Source of the DNA: Geodermatophilus siccatus
GTDB lineage: Bacteria > Actinomycetota > Actinomycetes > Mycobacteriales > Geodermatophilaceae
NCBI RefSeq assembly: GCF_900103785.1
Contig: NZ_FNHE01000005.1
Location: 124,001 to 188,000, forward strand
Reading direction: 5' to 3'
DNA: 64,000 nucleotides
Shown here: in pieces, positions 42,107 through 50,462 of the stretch
Layout: each line of letters opens with the position of its first letter
How positions within the stretch are numbered: position 1 is the stretch's first letter
Notes under the pieces: generated by a model
What the model saw: only the letters and a program-made list of their open reading frames with translations
Told to the model about the DNA's origin: nothing
Database searches by the model: none
Position numbers and translations under genes: made by a program

Positions 42107-42580
42107 TCAGCGCCAGAGTGGCACCCACCCCGGCACCCAGTCCGGAACGCCCATGACGTGCAGCACGACGACCAGGACGCCGTAGACGAAGGCCGCGGTC
42201 GCCAACGCGACGGCGACCCGCACCCACGCCCGTTGCCGCCCCAGCCAGTCGGTCCACGCCCGGACGTGCCGGCGGGTGAAGTGCAGCAGCCGCTCGGCCC
42301 ACCTGAACTCGGTGGCGAGCAGGAAGAGCCCGGCGATGACGGTGAGCCAGCCCGGCCCGGGCAACGGGATGGTGACCAGCCCGAACGCCACGACGAGACC
42401 ACCGAGCACGCCCACGACCAGGCGGTAGCCGTGGTCGAGGGGACGGCGGGCGGCCAGACGCCGCCGCCAGTGCGTGGCCGCGACGCGCTCCCGCAGGCTG
42501 CGGTGGGGGTCCCCGGCCGCGTGGGCTCGCCGCGCACCGGACGCCGGGGTCCCCGGCTGCCCGGTGCCGGAGGGGGCCAC
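42107..42580 (-). CDS. PGPGW-motif membrane protein (TIGR02611-like)
   Basis: About 157 aa, taking GTG 42580 as start (a CTG overlapping the anti-sigma stop is an alternative). Two closely spaced hydrophobic stretches lie around the motif LPGPGW, followed by FLLATEFRWAERLL and later a membrane segment near the C-terminus (VALATAAFVYGVLVVVLHV). This matches the actinobacterial family TIGR02611, function unknown. It follows the anti-sigma gene after 14 bp and may be co-transcribed. Confidence 0.8.
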   Translation of the reverse strand: MAPSGTGQPGTPASGARRAHAAGDPHRSLRERVAATHWRRRLAARRPLDHGYRLVVGVLGGLVVAFGLVTIPLPGPGWLTVIAGLFLLATEFRWAERLLHFTRRHVRAWTDWLGRQRAWVRVAVALATAAFVYGVLVVVLHVMGVPDWVPGWVPLWR

Positions 42581-42594
42581 CGTCTCCGGACCGC

Positions 42595-43476
42595 TCAGCT
42601 GGGCACCTCCCCCGACGCCACGATGTCGCTGGGCTCCGGCGGAGCCGAGCGCCCGGGCTCGAGGCTCACCGCGTAACCGGTGTAGGCGTCCAGCCCGGAC
42701 GGCCCTGAGCCTACGGTGCACAGCGCCGGTTGCGGGGACGTGACGTCGAAGGTGCCCAGCGGCGCGGGCCCGCCTGCACCGGTCCCCCACACCACGTACG
42801 TCTGGTCCTGGTCGTTGGGCCTCAGGCCCTGGGTGACCACCTGCACCTGCCCCTCGCGTGCCACGACGGTGGCGACCGTCGCGCCGTCGGCGGTCAGCGG
42901 CGCGACCGTGGCCTGGCCCGGGGTCAGCAGCGCGTCGACCAGCTCGGCCTGCTCGGCGGCGGCGGCCCGGGCCTCCTCGCGGGCCGAGCTGAGCACCACG
43001 TTCCAGGTGCCCAGCGCGAGGATCGCCGCGACCGCGGCCGCCACGAGGGCGTTAGGCAGCACCCGACGCCAGCTGGACCGCGGGTCCACCGCGTCGACCG
43101 GGAAGGGGGCCCGGTGCGCACCCGTCGCCGGGGGCTCCGACCGGTGCACGGGAGCCGGGCGGTCGGGAACCGCGGGCGGGACCAGCGGCGTCCGCTCGCC
43201 CTGCCACGCCGGACGGGGCAGCGGCGCGGCCTCCTCCACCGCGGCGCGCAGCCGCTCGCGCAGCCGGTCCGGGGGGTCGACCGGGGGCAGGTCGCCGGCC
43301 AGGGCGCCCATGACGTCGGCGGTCTCGCTCACCGTCTGCCGGCACCGCGGGCAGGTCGGCAGGTGGGCCGCGAAGAGCTCCTCGTCCTCCGGCTCCAGGG
43401 CGTGCAGCGCCCAGCCGACGGCGAGCTCGTCGAAGGTCTCGTGTTCCCCGCGGCGAGGGTCCCGGGGGGCGGTCAC
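42595..43476 (-). CDS. RskA-like anti-sigma factor with zinc-finger
   Basis: 293 aa from GTG 43476, overlapping the sigma gene stop as GTGA. An N-terminal cytoplasmic ZAS domain has H-x3-C-x2-C (His38, Cys42, Cys45 in AAHLPTCPRC). There is one membrane segment at about 141-161 and an extracytoplasmic RskA-type domain (QVVTQGLRPNDQDQTYVVWG). Predicted to hold the adjacent ECF sigma factor inactive until regulated proteolysis. The signal is not visible in the sequence. Confidence 0.92.
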   Translation of the reverse strand: MTAPRDPRRGEHETFDELAVGWALHALEPEDEELFAAHLPTCPRCRQTVSETADVMGALAGDLPPVDPPDRLRERLRAAVEEAAPLPRPAWQGERTPLVPPAVPDRPAPVHRSEPPATGAHRAPFPVDAVDPRSSWRRVLPNALVAAAVAAILALGTWNVVLSSAREEARAAAAEQAELVDALLTPGQATVAPLTADGATVATVVAREGQVQVVTQGLRPNDQDQTYVVWGTGAGGPAPLGTFDVTSPQPALCTVGSGPSGLDAYTGYAVSLEPGRSAPPEPSDIVASGEVPS

Positions 43477-44120
43477 CGGCTCGTCCCGTCGGCCGGCGCG
43501 GACTCGCCGAGGGCGCCGCCCGGGGCGACGCCCTCGCCGCCGAGCTCCTCGCGCAGCCGGCGCATCCCGGCGAGCATCCGGGTCTTGACCGTGCCCAGCG
43601 GCGTGCTCGTCAACGCCGCGACCTCCCGCTGTGTGTAACCGCCGTAGTAGGCCAGGGTCAGCGCCTCCCGCTGGGGGGCCGGCAGAGCGCCCAGCGCGTC
43701 CCGCACCTGCTCGGACACCACCCGGCTCCACGCCTCGTCCTCGACGTCGCGGGACGAGGTCGGCGTCGCCAGCGCCAGGTCGTCCTCGGCCCGGGTCTGC
43801 CGGCGGCGGTGCGACTCCTCGCGGCGGACGGCGTCGACGGCCTTGTGGTGGACCATCGCCAGCAGCCAGGAGGAGAAGGAGCCCCGCGCGACGTCGAAGG
43901 CCGCCGGGTCGCGCCAGACGGTGAGGAACACGTCCTGCACCACGTCCTCGGCCAGGACGTCGTCGGCGAGGATGCGCCGCGCGAGGGCGAAGGCCGGCCG
44001 GCTGTACCTGTCGTAGAGCTCGTCCACGGCGCTCCGGTCGCCCGCGCGCATGCGCAGGAGGAGGTCGGCGCCTGCCGGGCCGTCCCCGACACGCCGTCCC
44101 GAACTGCTCACGAGCTCCAT
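43473..44120 (-). CDS. ECF RNA polymerase sigma factor, SigK-like
   Basis: 215 aa from ATG 44120 (GTG 44126 and a longer frame to 44183 are possible). Region 2 has AVDELYDRYSRPAFALARRIL and AEDVVQDVFLTVWRDP. Region 4 has ALPAPQREALTLAYYGGYTQREVA and TPLGTVKTRMLAGMRRLREEL. The coupled RskA-like anti-sigma places it with the SigK/SigL type ECF group. Divergent from the ssgB-like gene across 129 bp. Confidence 0.93.
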   Translation of the reverse strand: MELVSSSGRRVGDGPAGADLLLRMRAGDRSAVDELYDRYSRPAFALARRILADDVLAEDVVQDVFLTVWRDPAAFDVARGSFSSWLLAMVHHKAVDAVRREESHRRRQTRAEDDLALATPTSSRDVEDEAWSRVVSEQVRDALGALPAPQREALTLAYYGGYTQREVAALTSTPLGTVKTRMLAGMRRLREELGGEGVAPGGALGESAPADGTSR

Positions 44121-44186
44121 CGTCACACGCGGTCTTCGCGACAGGCCCGCGACGCGGTTCAGGCGTGCTCGGAAGGGGCACACAGA

Positions 44187-44210
44187 GGAACGACACGCGC
44201 GGAGATCGTC
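44187..44210 (+). promoter_or_regulatory. possible ECF-type promoter upstream of the ssgB-like gene
   Basis: GGAAC at 44187-44191 followed 17 nt later by TC within CGTC (44207-44210), fitting the AAC-N16/17-TC pattern described for some ECF sigma promoters. It points toward the SsgA-family gene. A single match in GC-rich DNA, so weak. Confidence 0.3.
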
Positions 44211-44249
44211 CGGGCGTCACCTCGGTCAGGGAAGGTCGTTGTTCCAGAG

Positions 44250-44693
44250 ATGATCAACCGCGCCACGCCTGGGTACACGTGCCCGACGACGCTGCACCTT
44301 GTCGGTCCGCAGTCGTGGACCGAGGTCCCGGCCTTGCTCAGCTACGAGGTGAGCGACCCGTTCGCCGTGCGGATCACCTTCGGCGACGGCGCGGAGGAGG
44401 ACGGCATCTCCTGGCTCGTGGGCCGCGACCTGCTGCAGGTCGGCCTGGACCGGCCGGCGGGCGAGGGCGACGTGCGGCTCTGGCCGTCCCGGACGTCGGG
44501 CGACGTCCTCTTCCTGCACCTGCGCGCTCCCTCGGGCGAGGCGCTGTTCGAGGTGTCCCGCGGCACGGTTGCCGGCTTCCTGCAGCTGACCGCGGGCGTC
44601 GTCCCGTACGGCGAGGAGTCCTCGGTGCTCGAGGTGGACAGCGAACTGGCCGCCCTGCTGTCCAACGGCGGCGCCGACCCGACGGGTCGGTGA
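44250..44693 (+). CDS. SsgA/SsgB-family sporulation/cell-division regulator
   Basis: 147 aa from ATG 44250. Residues early in the protein, CPTTLHLVGPQSW and PALLSYEVSDPFAVRITFGDG, together with ISWLVGRDLL, GDVRLWPS and a C-terminal VPYGEESSVLEVDSELAALL, fit the SsgA-like family, closest in layout to SsgB. In Streptomyces SsgB helps place FtsZ rings at sporulation septa. Divergent from the ECF sigma gene and followed by a strong hairpin starting in its stop codon. Confidence 0.9.
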   Translation: MINRATPGYTCPTTLHLVGPQSWTEVPALLSYEVSDPFAVRITFGDGAEEDGISWLVGRDLLQVGLDRPAGEGDVRLWPSRTSGDVLFLHLRAPSGEALFEVSRGTVAGFLQLTAGVVPYGEESSVLEVDSELAALLSNGGADPTGR

Positions 44694-44735
44694 CCCTCGG
44701 GGGGGGGACCCCCTGCGAACCCCCCTCCGAGGGTC
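44692..44735 (+). terminator. strong hairpin after the ssgB-like gene
   Basis: 16-pair stem with one G-U pair: 44692-44707 (GACCCTCGG plus a G run) against 44720-44735, with a 12 nt loop. The stem begins inside the TGA stop. It isolates the ssgB-like gene from the tRNA cluster 46 bp further on. Confidence 0.75.
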
Positions 44736-44780
44736 GGGTATGGTTCTCCCTGCAAGACAGCGACACAGCAGGACAGCAAC

Positions 44781-44853
44781 GCGGACGTGGCTCAGTTGGT
44801 AGAGCATCACCTTGCCAAGGTGAGGGTCGCGGGTTCGAATCCCGTCGTCCGCT
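44781..44853 (+). tRNA. tRNA-Gly (anticodon GCC)
   Basis: 73 nt. Acceptor GCGGACG/CGTCCGC, D arm GCTC-AGTTGGTA-GAGC, anticodon stem TCACC/GGTGA with loop TTGCCAA (anticodon GCC, reads GGC/GGU), T arm GCGGG-TTCGAAT-CCCGT, discriminator T. First of three tRNAs in a row. A possible -10, TATGGT, lies at 44739-44744. Confidence 0.97.
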
Positions 44854-44894
44854 CGGAACCTCGGGCGCTGGTCGTCAGATCGGCGCCCGCGTGC

Positions 44895-44965
44895 GGTGGA
44901 GTGGCCGAGAGGCGAGGCAACGGCCTGCAAAGCCGTCTACACGGGTTCAAATCCCGTCTCCACCT
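44895..44965 (+). tRNA. tRNA-Cys (anticodon GCA)
   Basis: 71 nt. Acceptor GGTGGAG/CTCCACC, short D arm GCC-GAGAGGCGA-GGC, anticodon stem ACGGC/GCCGT with loop CTGCAAA (anticodon GCA), T arm ACGGG-TTCAAAT-CCCGT, discriminator T. Lies 41 bp after tRNA-Gly in the same direction. Confidence 0.96.
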
Positions 44966-45010
44966 CGGCCCCGCCGAGATCGGTGGAGCGGACCGGCCGC
45001 AGGCCGGATC

Positions 45011-45082
45011 GGGCGATTGGCTCAGTGGTAGAGCGCTACCTTGACACGGTAGAGGTCACTGGTTCGAACCCAGTATCGCCCA
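45011..45082 (+). tRNA. tRNA-Val (anticodon GAC)
   Basis: 72 nt. Same acceptor, D and T arms as the tRNA-Val at 42010-42081. The anticodon stem is CTACC/GGTAG with loop TTGACAC (anticodon GAC, reads GUC/GUU). Only five positions differ from that gene: two compensated stem pairs and the first anticodon base. Last gene of the Gly-Cys-Val cluster. Confidence 0.97.
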
Positions 45083-45087
45083 CAGCA

Positions 45088-45122
45088 CGAGAGGCCCGGG
45101 TCCGGCGGACCCGGGCCTCTCG
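45088..45122 (+). terminator. hairpin after tRNA-Val, copy of 41969-42005
   Basis: Arms CGAGAGGCCCGGGTCCG (45088-45104) and its complement (45106-45122) around one central base. The whole 40 nt 3' flank of this tRNA matches that of the Val-CAC gene except for the central base, which shows that the tRNA and terminator were duplicated together. Confidence 0.85.
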
Positions 45123-45395
45123 GCGTCTCGGGACGCCGGCGCCGAGCCGCCGTGACGTCGGCCACGGCCGCCGACGGGCCCGGGACGGCCGCGAGCGGCG
45201 ACCAGCCCTCAGGCCCTGGTCCCAGCGTCTGGGCCACCCGAGCGGGACCCGCAGGTCCTCGTTCGAGAGCCACTGCAGGACCGCCAGGACGGCGAGGAGG
45301 CCGACCGCCCCGACCCGGATGCGGGCTGCTCCGTGCCGGGCGGCGTCGCGGTCCCGCGGGACGGACGGGTCGGCGGGCACGCCGCGCGTGTGCCG
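45123..45395. other. no confident gene between tRNA-Val and coaE
   Basis: 273 bp after the tRNA terminator. A minus-strand open frame starts at 45380, 15 bp below the coaE stop, with a short hydrophobic stretch (VGLLAVLAVLQWL). It runs on through the terminator and antisense to the tRNA without a stop. Its first half might be a small membrane protein, but I cannot support it; the tail is plainly antisense tRNA. Confidence 0.35.
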
Positions 45396-45992
45396 TCAGC
45401 CGAGGGCGGGGATTACCCGCTCGGCCCAGAAGCGCTCGACCTGCGCCTCCAGGTCCTCGACGGTGCGGCTGTTGTCCAGCACGACGTCGGCCACCGCACG
45501 CCGCTGCTCGTCGGTGGCCTGGGCCGCGATCCGGGCGCGGGCGTCCTCCTCGGACAGCCCCCGGCCGACCAGCCGCCGCACCCGGGTGTCCAGGTCGGCC
45601 TCGACGACGAGCACCAGGTCGTAGGAGCCGGCCTGGCCGGTCTCCACCAGCAGCGGCACGTCCTGCACCACCACGGCGTCCGGGGGCGCCGCGGCGACCA
45701 GCTCGGCGGCACGGGCCCGCACCAGCGGGTGCACGATGCCGTCGAGCCGACGGCGGGCCTCGGGGTCGGCGAACACCACGGCGGCGAGGGCCGGGCGGTC
45801 GAGGGCGCCCTCGGGGGTCAGCACCCCGCGCCCGAACGCCGCGACGACGGCCTCCAGGCCCGGCGTCCCCGGCTCGACGACCTCGCGGGCGATGCGGTCG
45901 GCGTCCACGATGAGCGCCCCGCGCGCGGCGAGCAGTCCGGCCACGGTGCTCTTGCCCGATCCGATCCCGCCGGTCAGCCCGATCCGCAGCAC
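45396..45992 (-). CDS. coaE: dephospho-CoA kinase
   Basis: Last step of coenzyme A synthesis. 198 aa from GTG 45992: [15 protein letters not shown] at the start (Walker A, 8-16), [13 protein letters not shown], a HPLVRA region and QDVPLLVE. Found next to rpsA, as in mycobacteria, though here a small unknown gene and terminators lie between them. Confidence 0.95.
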   Translation of the reverse strand: MLRIGLTGGIGSGKSTVAGLLAARGALIVDADRIAREVVEPGTPGLEAVVAAFGRGVLTPEGALDRPALAAVVFADPEARRRLDGIVHPLVRARAAELVAAAPPDAVVVQDVPLLVETGQAGSYDLVLVVEADLDTRVRRLVGRGLSEEDARARIAAQATDEQRRAVADVVLDNSRTVEDLEAQVERFWAERVIPALG

Positions 45993-46138
45993 GCACGGAC
46001 AGTAGCCACCGACGGGGGAACGGTCACGGAGGGGTAACACCCGGGCGCCCGGCCCGGCGCGTCGCTCCAGTCACACGTGCCCCATGGGCAACTCTCTGCT
46101 CGGCGATCTCCCCACGCCCCAGAGAGGCAGAACCGACC

Positions 46139-46411
46139 ATGTCCCGTCCCGCGCACGCCGCCCCCTCGTCGACCCCCTCCGCCGTCCGGCGCGGCCCCGG
46201 TCGGCACCGGCTCGACCGCTCCACGGGCGTGCGCTGCACGGACCTGCCGATGGTCCGCGAGCGGCTGGAGCGCAACGGCGCCGTCCGCCCGCGCAACGCC
46301 TTCCTGCGCTGGCTGTCGGCGACCGCGCCGGCGGGCCGGCACACCTGGCAGTTCCTCGCGAACTCCGGCGGCCGCCCGCGCACCGCGTTCGCGATCATCC
46401 TCAGCCTCTGA
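46139..46411 (+). CDS. small basic protein of unknown function
   Basis: 90 aa from ATG 46139. Only two codons (CGT and GGT) end in A or T, so third-position GC is that of a real gene. A disordered Pro/Arg-rich start is followed by DLPMVRERLERNGAVRPRNAFLRWLSATAPAGRHTWQFLANSGG. No membrane segment or signal peptide, no recognised family. Oriented away from coaE and toward rpsA; a hairpin repeat starts right after its stop. Could be a lineage-specific regulator or structural peptide. Confidence 0.6.
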   Translation: MSRPAHAAPSSTPSAVRRGPGRHRLDRSTGVRCTDLPMVRERLERNGAVRPRNAFLRWLSATAPAGRHTWQFLANSGGRPRTAFAIILSL

Positions 46412-46412
46412 A

Positions 46413-46495
46413 GGAGGACCCCGTCCTCCCCACCGGTCCGGCCCCCTGCGGGGTCCCCGCCGCGGGCCTGCGGGTGGCGGGGGCAGGGGTCCTCC
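46413..46495. repeat. intergenic inverted repeat, diverged relative of the hairpin family
   Basis: GGAGGACCCC at the left and GGGGTCCTCC at the right end frame an 83 bp GC-rich segment after the small gene. The left part (AGGAGGACCCCGTCCTCCCCACC) resembles the left part of the copies at 2138 and 55124, but the interior differs. Confidence 0.5.
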
Positions 46496-46526
46496 ACTCG
46501 TCCCTCCACGGGGATGGGAGGGACGA

Positions 46527-46562
46527 CCGAGGCCCGGGACCCCGCGGGGTCCCGGGCCTCGG
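46527..46562. terminator. perfect palindromic terminator of rpsA
   Basis: 36 bp perfect palindrome, left arm CCGAGGCCCGGGACCCCG (46527-46544), directly followed by its complement. It lies 37 bp beyond the rpsA stop and also after the oppositely oriented small gene, so it can act in both directions. Confidence 0.8.
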
Positions 46563-46598
46563 CCTCAGGTGGTGCTGCTCAGCCGCGCTGAGCGGGGG

Positions 46599-48059
46599 TC
46601 ACTCGCCGCCGGCGAGCTTGGCCCGCAGCGCCGCGAGCGCCTCGTCGCTGGCGAGGGTGCCGCCGGAGGTGTCCCCGGTCTCGACCTCACCGCTGGAGTA
46701 GTTGCCGCCGGCCGCAGCCTCGGCGTCGGCCTCGCGGGCCGCCGCGATCTGCTTGCGGTGCGCCTCGTAGCGGGCCTGGGCCTCGGCGTACTGCCGCTCC
46801 CAGGTCTCGCGGGCCTCCTCGTAGCCCTCGAGCCACTCGCCCGTCTCCGGGTCGAACCCCTCGGGGTAGATGTAGTTGCCCTGCTCGTCGTACGAGGCGG
46901 CCATGCCGTAGGCGGCCGGGTCGAACTGCTCCTCGTCGCCGATGACGCCCTCGTTGGCCTGCTTGAGCGACAGGGAGATGCGGCGCCGGTCGAGGTCGAT
47001 GTCGATGACCTTGACCAGGATCTCGTCGCCGACCTGCACGACCTGCTCGGGGATCTCGACGTGCCGCTCGGCCAGCTCGGAGATGTGCACCAGACCCTCG
47101 ATGCCCTCGTCGACGCGGACGAACGCACCGAAGGGCACCAGCTTGGTGACCTTGCCGGGGACGACCTGGCCGATCTGGTGGGTCCGGGCGAACTGACGCC
47201 ACGGGTCCTCCTGCGTCGCCTTCAGCGACAGCGAGACCCGCTCGCGGTCCAGGTCGACGTCGAGGACCTCGACGGTGACCTCCTGGCCGACCTCGACGAC
47301 CTCGGACGGGTGGTCGATGTGCTTCCAGGACAGCTCGGAGACGTGCACCAGACCGTCGACGCCACCCAGGTCCACGAACGCGCCGAAGTTGACGATCGAG
47401 GAGACGACGCCGGTGCGGACCTGGCCCTTGGCGAGCTTGTTGAGGAACTCGCTGCGGACCTCGGACTGGGTCTGCTCCAGCCACTGCCGGCGGGAGAGGA
47501 CGACGTTGTTGCGGTTCTTGTCGAGCTCGATGATCTTGGCCTCGAGCTCGCGGCCCACGTAGGGCTGCAGGTCGCGGACGCGGCGCATCTCGACCAGCGA
47601 GGCGGGGAGGAAGCCGCGCAGGCCGATGTCGAGGATGAGACCGCCCTTGACGACCTCGATGACGGTGCCGGTGACGACCTCGTCGGCTTCCTTCTTCGCC
47701 TCGATCGTGCCCCAGGCGCGCTCGTACTGGGCGCGCTTCTTGGACAGGATCAGGCGGCCTTCCTTGTCCTCCTTCTGGAGGACGAGGGCTTCCACCTCGT
47801 CGCCGACGCTGACGACCTCGTTGGGGTCGACGTCGTGCTTGATGGACAGCTCACGCGAGGGGATGACGCCCTCGGTCTTGTAGCCGATGTCCAGCAGCAC
47901 CTCGTCCCGGTCGACCTTGACGATGACGCCTTCGACGATGTCGCCGTCGTTGAAGTACTTGATCGTCTGGTCGATGGCCGCGAGGAAGTCCTCGGCGGTG
48001 CCGATGTCGTTGACGGCGACCTGGGGGGTGCTGTTAGGACGGACCTGGGTGGAGGTCAT
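46599..48059 (-). CDS. rpsA: 30S ribosomal protein S1
   Basis: Binds mRNA and helps start translation. 486 aa from ATG 48059, the four-S1-domain actinobacterial form (about residues 37-106, 122-188, 209-277 and 294-363). Typical repeats include [26 protein letters not shown] and [29 protein letters not shown] less conserved acidic/Ala-rich tail with [18 protein letters not shown] follows. The upstream frame is longer, but this start gives the familiar MTSTQV-like N-terminus. Confidence 0.97.
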   Translation of the reverse strand: MTSTQVRPNSTPQVAVNDIGTAEDFLAAIDQTIKYFNDGDIVEGVIVKVDRDEVLLDIGYKTEGVIPSRELSIKHDVDPNEVVSVGDEVEALVLQKEDKEGRLILSKKRAQYERAWGTIEAKKEADEVVTGTVIEVVKGGLILDIGLRGFLPASLVEMRRVRDLQPYVGRELEAKIIELDKNRNNVVLSRRQWLEQTQSEVRSEFLNKLAKGQVRTGVVSSIVNFGAFVDLGGVDGLVHVSELSWKHIDHPSEVVEVGQEVTVEVLDVDLDRERVSLSLKATQEDPWRQFARTHQIGQVVPGKVTKLVPFGAFVRVDEGIEGLVHISELAERHVEIPEQVVQVGDEILVKVIDIDLDRRRISLSLKQANEGVIGDEEQFDPAAYGMAASYDEQGNYIYPEGFDPETGEWLEGYEEARETWERQYAEAQARYEAHRKQIAAAREADAEAAAGGNYSSGEVETGDTSGGTLASDEALAALRAKLAGGE

Positions 48060-48193
48060 GTGGTCGAGTGCTCCGGACGGGGGATGCGTAGGGACAGGAC
48101 GACCCGCGGCCGGGTGACCGCGGGGAGCGGGGAGAGCCGGCGCGCGCCGATCCCCTGGTGGGCTCAGCACTGACAGACCTCTGGCGCATTCCC

Positions 48194-48223
48194 ATGGTAC
48201 GGAGCCGGGGAGCACCCGGTCCA
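48194..48223 (-). promoter_or_regulatory. rpsA: candidate rpsA promoter
   Basis: On the minus strand, TGGACC (48223-48218) and TACCAT (48199-48194) are spaced by 18 bp, close to -35/-10 consensus for a housekeeping sigma factor. This would give a leader of about 130 nt before the rpsA ATG. Confidence 0.4.
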
Positions 48224-48273
48224 CCTGGGTGCGGCGCCTCCCCGGGCCCCCGGCGTGTCACGATCGGCGTGTC

Positions 48274-49128
48274 ATGGACAGCCCGGCCGCTCCCCCGCCC
48301 GACCTCCCCCTCGCCGACGACGGCTACCCGGCGCCGAGCGGCGTCGCCCGGCGCCCGGCAGGGACGGCGGAGTCGGTCCGGGCCAACCGGCGGTGGTGGG
48401 ACGCCGCGGCGCCGGCCTACCTCGCCGAGCACGGCAGCGACCTCGGCGACGTCGACTTCCTGTGGTGCCCCGAGGGACTGCGCGAGTCCGAGGCGCACCT
48501 GCTCGGGGACGTGACCGGCCGCCGGGTGGTCGAGATCGGCTGCGGGTCGGCGCCGTGTGCACGCTGGCTGCGCCGCGAGGGGGCGGACGTCGTCGCGCTC
48601 GACCTCTCCGGCGGGATGCTGGCCCGGGCCGCCGAACTGAACCGGGCCACCGGCATCGACGTCCCGCTGCTGCAGGCCGACGTGGGGGCGCTGCCGCTGG
48701 CGACCGGCAGCGTGGACCTGGCCTGCTCGGCGTTCGGCGGGCTGCCGTTCGTCGCCGACGTCGAAGGGGCGCTCGCCGAGGTGGCGCGGGTGCTGCGGCC
48801 CGGCGGGCGGTTCGTCGCGTCGGTGAACCACCCGTTCCGCTGGCCGCTGCCGGACTCCCCCGACCCCGAGGACCTGCGGGTCGTCTCCTCCTACTTCGAC
48901 CGGACGCCGTACGTGGAGACCGACGAGGACGGCCGCGCGGTGTACGTCGAGCACCACCGCACGGTCGGCGACTGGGTGCGCGCGGTCGTGGGTGCGGGGC
49001 TCGTCCTCGAGGACCTGGTCGAGCCGGAGTGGACGCCGGGCCGTACGCAGGAGTGGGGCCAGTGGTCCCCGGCCCGCGGGGCGCTGGTCCCCGGCACCCT
49101 CGTGCTGGTCTGCCGCGCGCCCGGCTGA
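48274..49128 (+). CDS. class I SAM-dependent methyltransferase
   Basis: 284 aa from ATG 48274. Motif [11 protein letters not shown] at 85-94, [14 protein letters not shown] next, then [19 protein letters not shown] and [20 protein letters not shown]. The opening [22 protein letters not shown] is typical of a common actinobacterial family next to rpsA or polA. Acceptor unknown. Its stop abuts the stop of the convergent oxidoreductase with no gap. Confidence 0.9.
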   Translation: MDSPAAPPPDLPLADDGYPAPSGVARRPAGTAESVRANRRWWDAAAPAYLAEHGSDLGDVDFLWCPEGLRESEAHLLGDVTGRRVVEIGCGSAPCARWLRREGADVVALDLSGGMLARAAELNRATGIDVPLLQADVGALPLATGSVDLACSAFGGLPFVADVEGALAEVARVLRPGGRFVASVNHPFRWPLPDSPDPEDLRVVSSYFDRTPYVETDEDGRAVYVEHHRTVGDWVRAVVGAGLVLEDLVEPEWTPGRTQEWGQWSPARGALVPGTLVLVCRAPG

Positions 49129-50100
49129 TCAGCTACCGGGGACGAGCACGACGCGGCGTCCGCCGCTCGCGGTGCGGTCCCAGCCCTCGGCAGCCCGGGA
49201 CAGCGGCAGGACGTCGTGCTCGACCGCCAACTGCCCGGCGGCGGCGCGGGCCAGCACGGCGGCGAGCGCGGTGGACCGCTGCTCCCCGGTGAGCGCGTTG
49301 TTGGTGTAGCCGAGCACCGAGGCGCTGCGGCCGCGCAGGGTGGCCGAGGAGAACACGGCGGTGTCGCCCGACGCCCCGCCGAGGTTGACCAGCCGGCCGC
49401 CCGCCGCGAGCACCCGCGACGCCGCGGTCGCGGCGGCGCCGAACACGGGGTCGACCACGACGTCGGCACCCCCGCCGGTGGCCTCCGCCAGCCGCGCCGC
49501 CAGCTCGTCGACGTCCCCGGTGAGGGGGACGACCTCGTCGGCGCCGGCCCGCGCGGCCCGCTCGGCGGACGCCCCCGGCCGGCACACGGCGACCACCCGT
49601 GCCGCGCCCAGCGTCCGGGCCGCGCCGACGGCGGCCTGCCCGACGGCTCCCCCGGCGCCGAGCACCACGACCCGCTCCCCCGGCCGCAGCCGCCCCCGCC
49701 AGGTCAGCGCCATCCAGGCGGCGACCCCCGACAGGCCGATCGCGGCCACCGCCGGGTCGGGGAGGTCGGCGTCGAGCGGGACGACGTCGTCGTCGGGGAC
49801 GGCGCAGCGCTCGGCCTGGCTGCCGTCACCGGGCGCCATGCCGGCGGAGGTGGCGAACCAGACGCGGCTCCCGGCCGGGTGGACGGCGGATGTCTCCACC
49901 ACGCCGACGCCCTGCACCCCGGGGACGTAGGGCACGGCCGGGCGCCCGAGGTACGACGTCCCGGAGGCGCAGAGCAGGTCCAGGGGGACCACCGGCGCGG
50001 CCGTCACCCGGACCAGCGTCCGCCCGGTGGCGGGGACGGGGTCCGGGTGCGGGCGGTACGCCGGCGGTTCCCCCAGGGTGTGCAGGACGGCGGCGTGCAC
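49129..50100 (-). CDS. zinc-independent MDR oxidoreductase (quinone reductase-like)
   Basis: 323 aa from GTG 50100, 2 nt after the LigA-like gene stop. Medium-chain dehydrogenase/reductase with the NADPH motif VVLGAGGAVGQAA (146-158). LGYTNNALTGEQR and DVLPLSRAAEGWDR are typical of the quinone oxidoreductase group. The zinc-binding cysteines of alcohol dehydrogenases are absent. Last gene of the CoA transferase to LigAB operon, so it may reduce or oxidise a ring-cleavage intermediate. This is inference from context. Confidence 0.88.
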   Translation of the reverse strand: MHAAVLHTLGEPPAYRPHPDPVPATGRTLVRVTAAPVVPLDLLCASGTSYLGRPAVPYVPGVQGVGVVETSAVHPAGSRVWFATSAGMAPGDGSQAERCAVPDDDVVPLDADLPDPAVAAIGLSGVAAWMALTWRGRLRPGERVVVLGAGGAVGQAAVGAARTLGAARVVAVCRPGASAERAARAGADEVVPLTGDVDELAARLAEATGGGADVVVDPVFGAAATAASRVLAAGGRLVNLGGASGDTAVFSSATLRGRSASVLGYTNNALTGEQRSTALAAVLARAAAGQLAVEHDVLPLSRAAEGWDRTASGGRRVVLVPGS

Positions 50101-50102
50101 GG

Positions 50103-50462
50103 TCAGGTCGCGATGTCGGGATAGGGCAGGGAGATGTGCTGCATCGCCCTGCCGTAGGCCTTCTGGTACTCCAGCGGGCCGTGGTCGCGCTCGAACATCG
50201 CGATGAACAGCGTGAGCGTCAGGAACGGGTGCGCGCCCATCTGGAACAGCGCCACGTGGTCGTGCTCGCGCAGGGCACGCCGCTCGTCCTCGGTGAACGA
50301 CAGCCAGGTGGACCGCTCGGCGTCGACGCAGTTGAGGATCCGGTTGGCCATCTCGGCCTCCCACCACGCCACCGTGCCCGCCGGGTCCTCGCGGTAGCGC
50401 TCGACCAGCTCGGGGTCGCGGTCGACGGTGTAGAGGAACTTGTCCAGCAGGTACCTGCTCAC
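50103..50462 (-). CDS. LigA-like small subunit of a class III extradiol dioxygenase
   Basis: 119 aa from GTG 50462, overlapping the LigB-type gene stop as GTGA. Helical protein with DKFLYTVDRDPELVERYREDP and MGAHPFLTLTLFIAMFERD, matching the alpha subunit of protocatechuate 4,5-dioxygenase-type enzymes. It caps the active site of LigB in known complexes. Always worth reading together with the next gene upstream. Confidence 0.88.
   Translation of the reverse strand: MSRYLLDKFLYTVDRDPELVERYREDPAGTVAWWEAEMANRILNCVDAERSTWLSFTEDERRALREHDHVALFQMGAHPFLTLTLFIAMFERDHGPLEYQKAYGRAMQHISLPYPDIAT

Noticed and set aside
44226..44930. Minus-strand frame of 234 codons opposite the ssgB-like gene
   Set aside because: Antisense to a gene with SsgA-family features and running into the tRNA-Gly/tRNA-Cys region.
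45036..45380. 114-codon minus-strand frame below coaE
   Set aside because: Its second half is the tRNA-Val terminator and tRNA read backwards (GDTGFEPVTSTVSR is a known antisense-tRNA artefact). The first half alone is too short to support.
49216..50124. Plus-strand frame opposite the MDR oxidoreductase gene
   Set aside because: Shadow of the oxidoreductase, which carries an intact nucleotide-binding motif and couples to the LigA-like gene.
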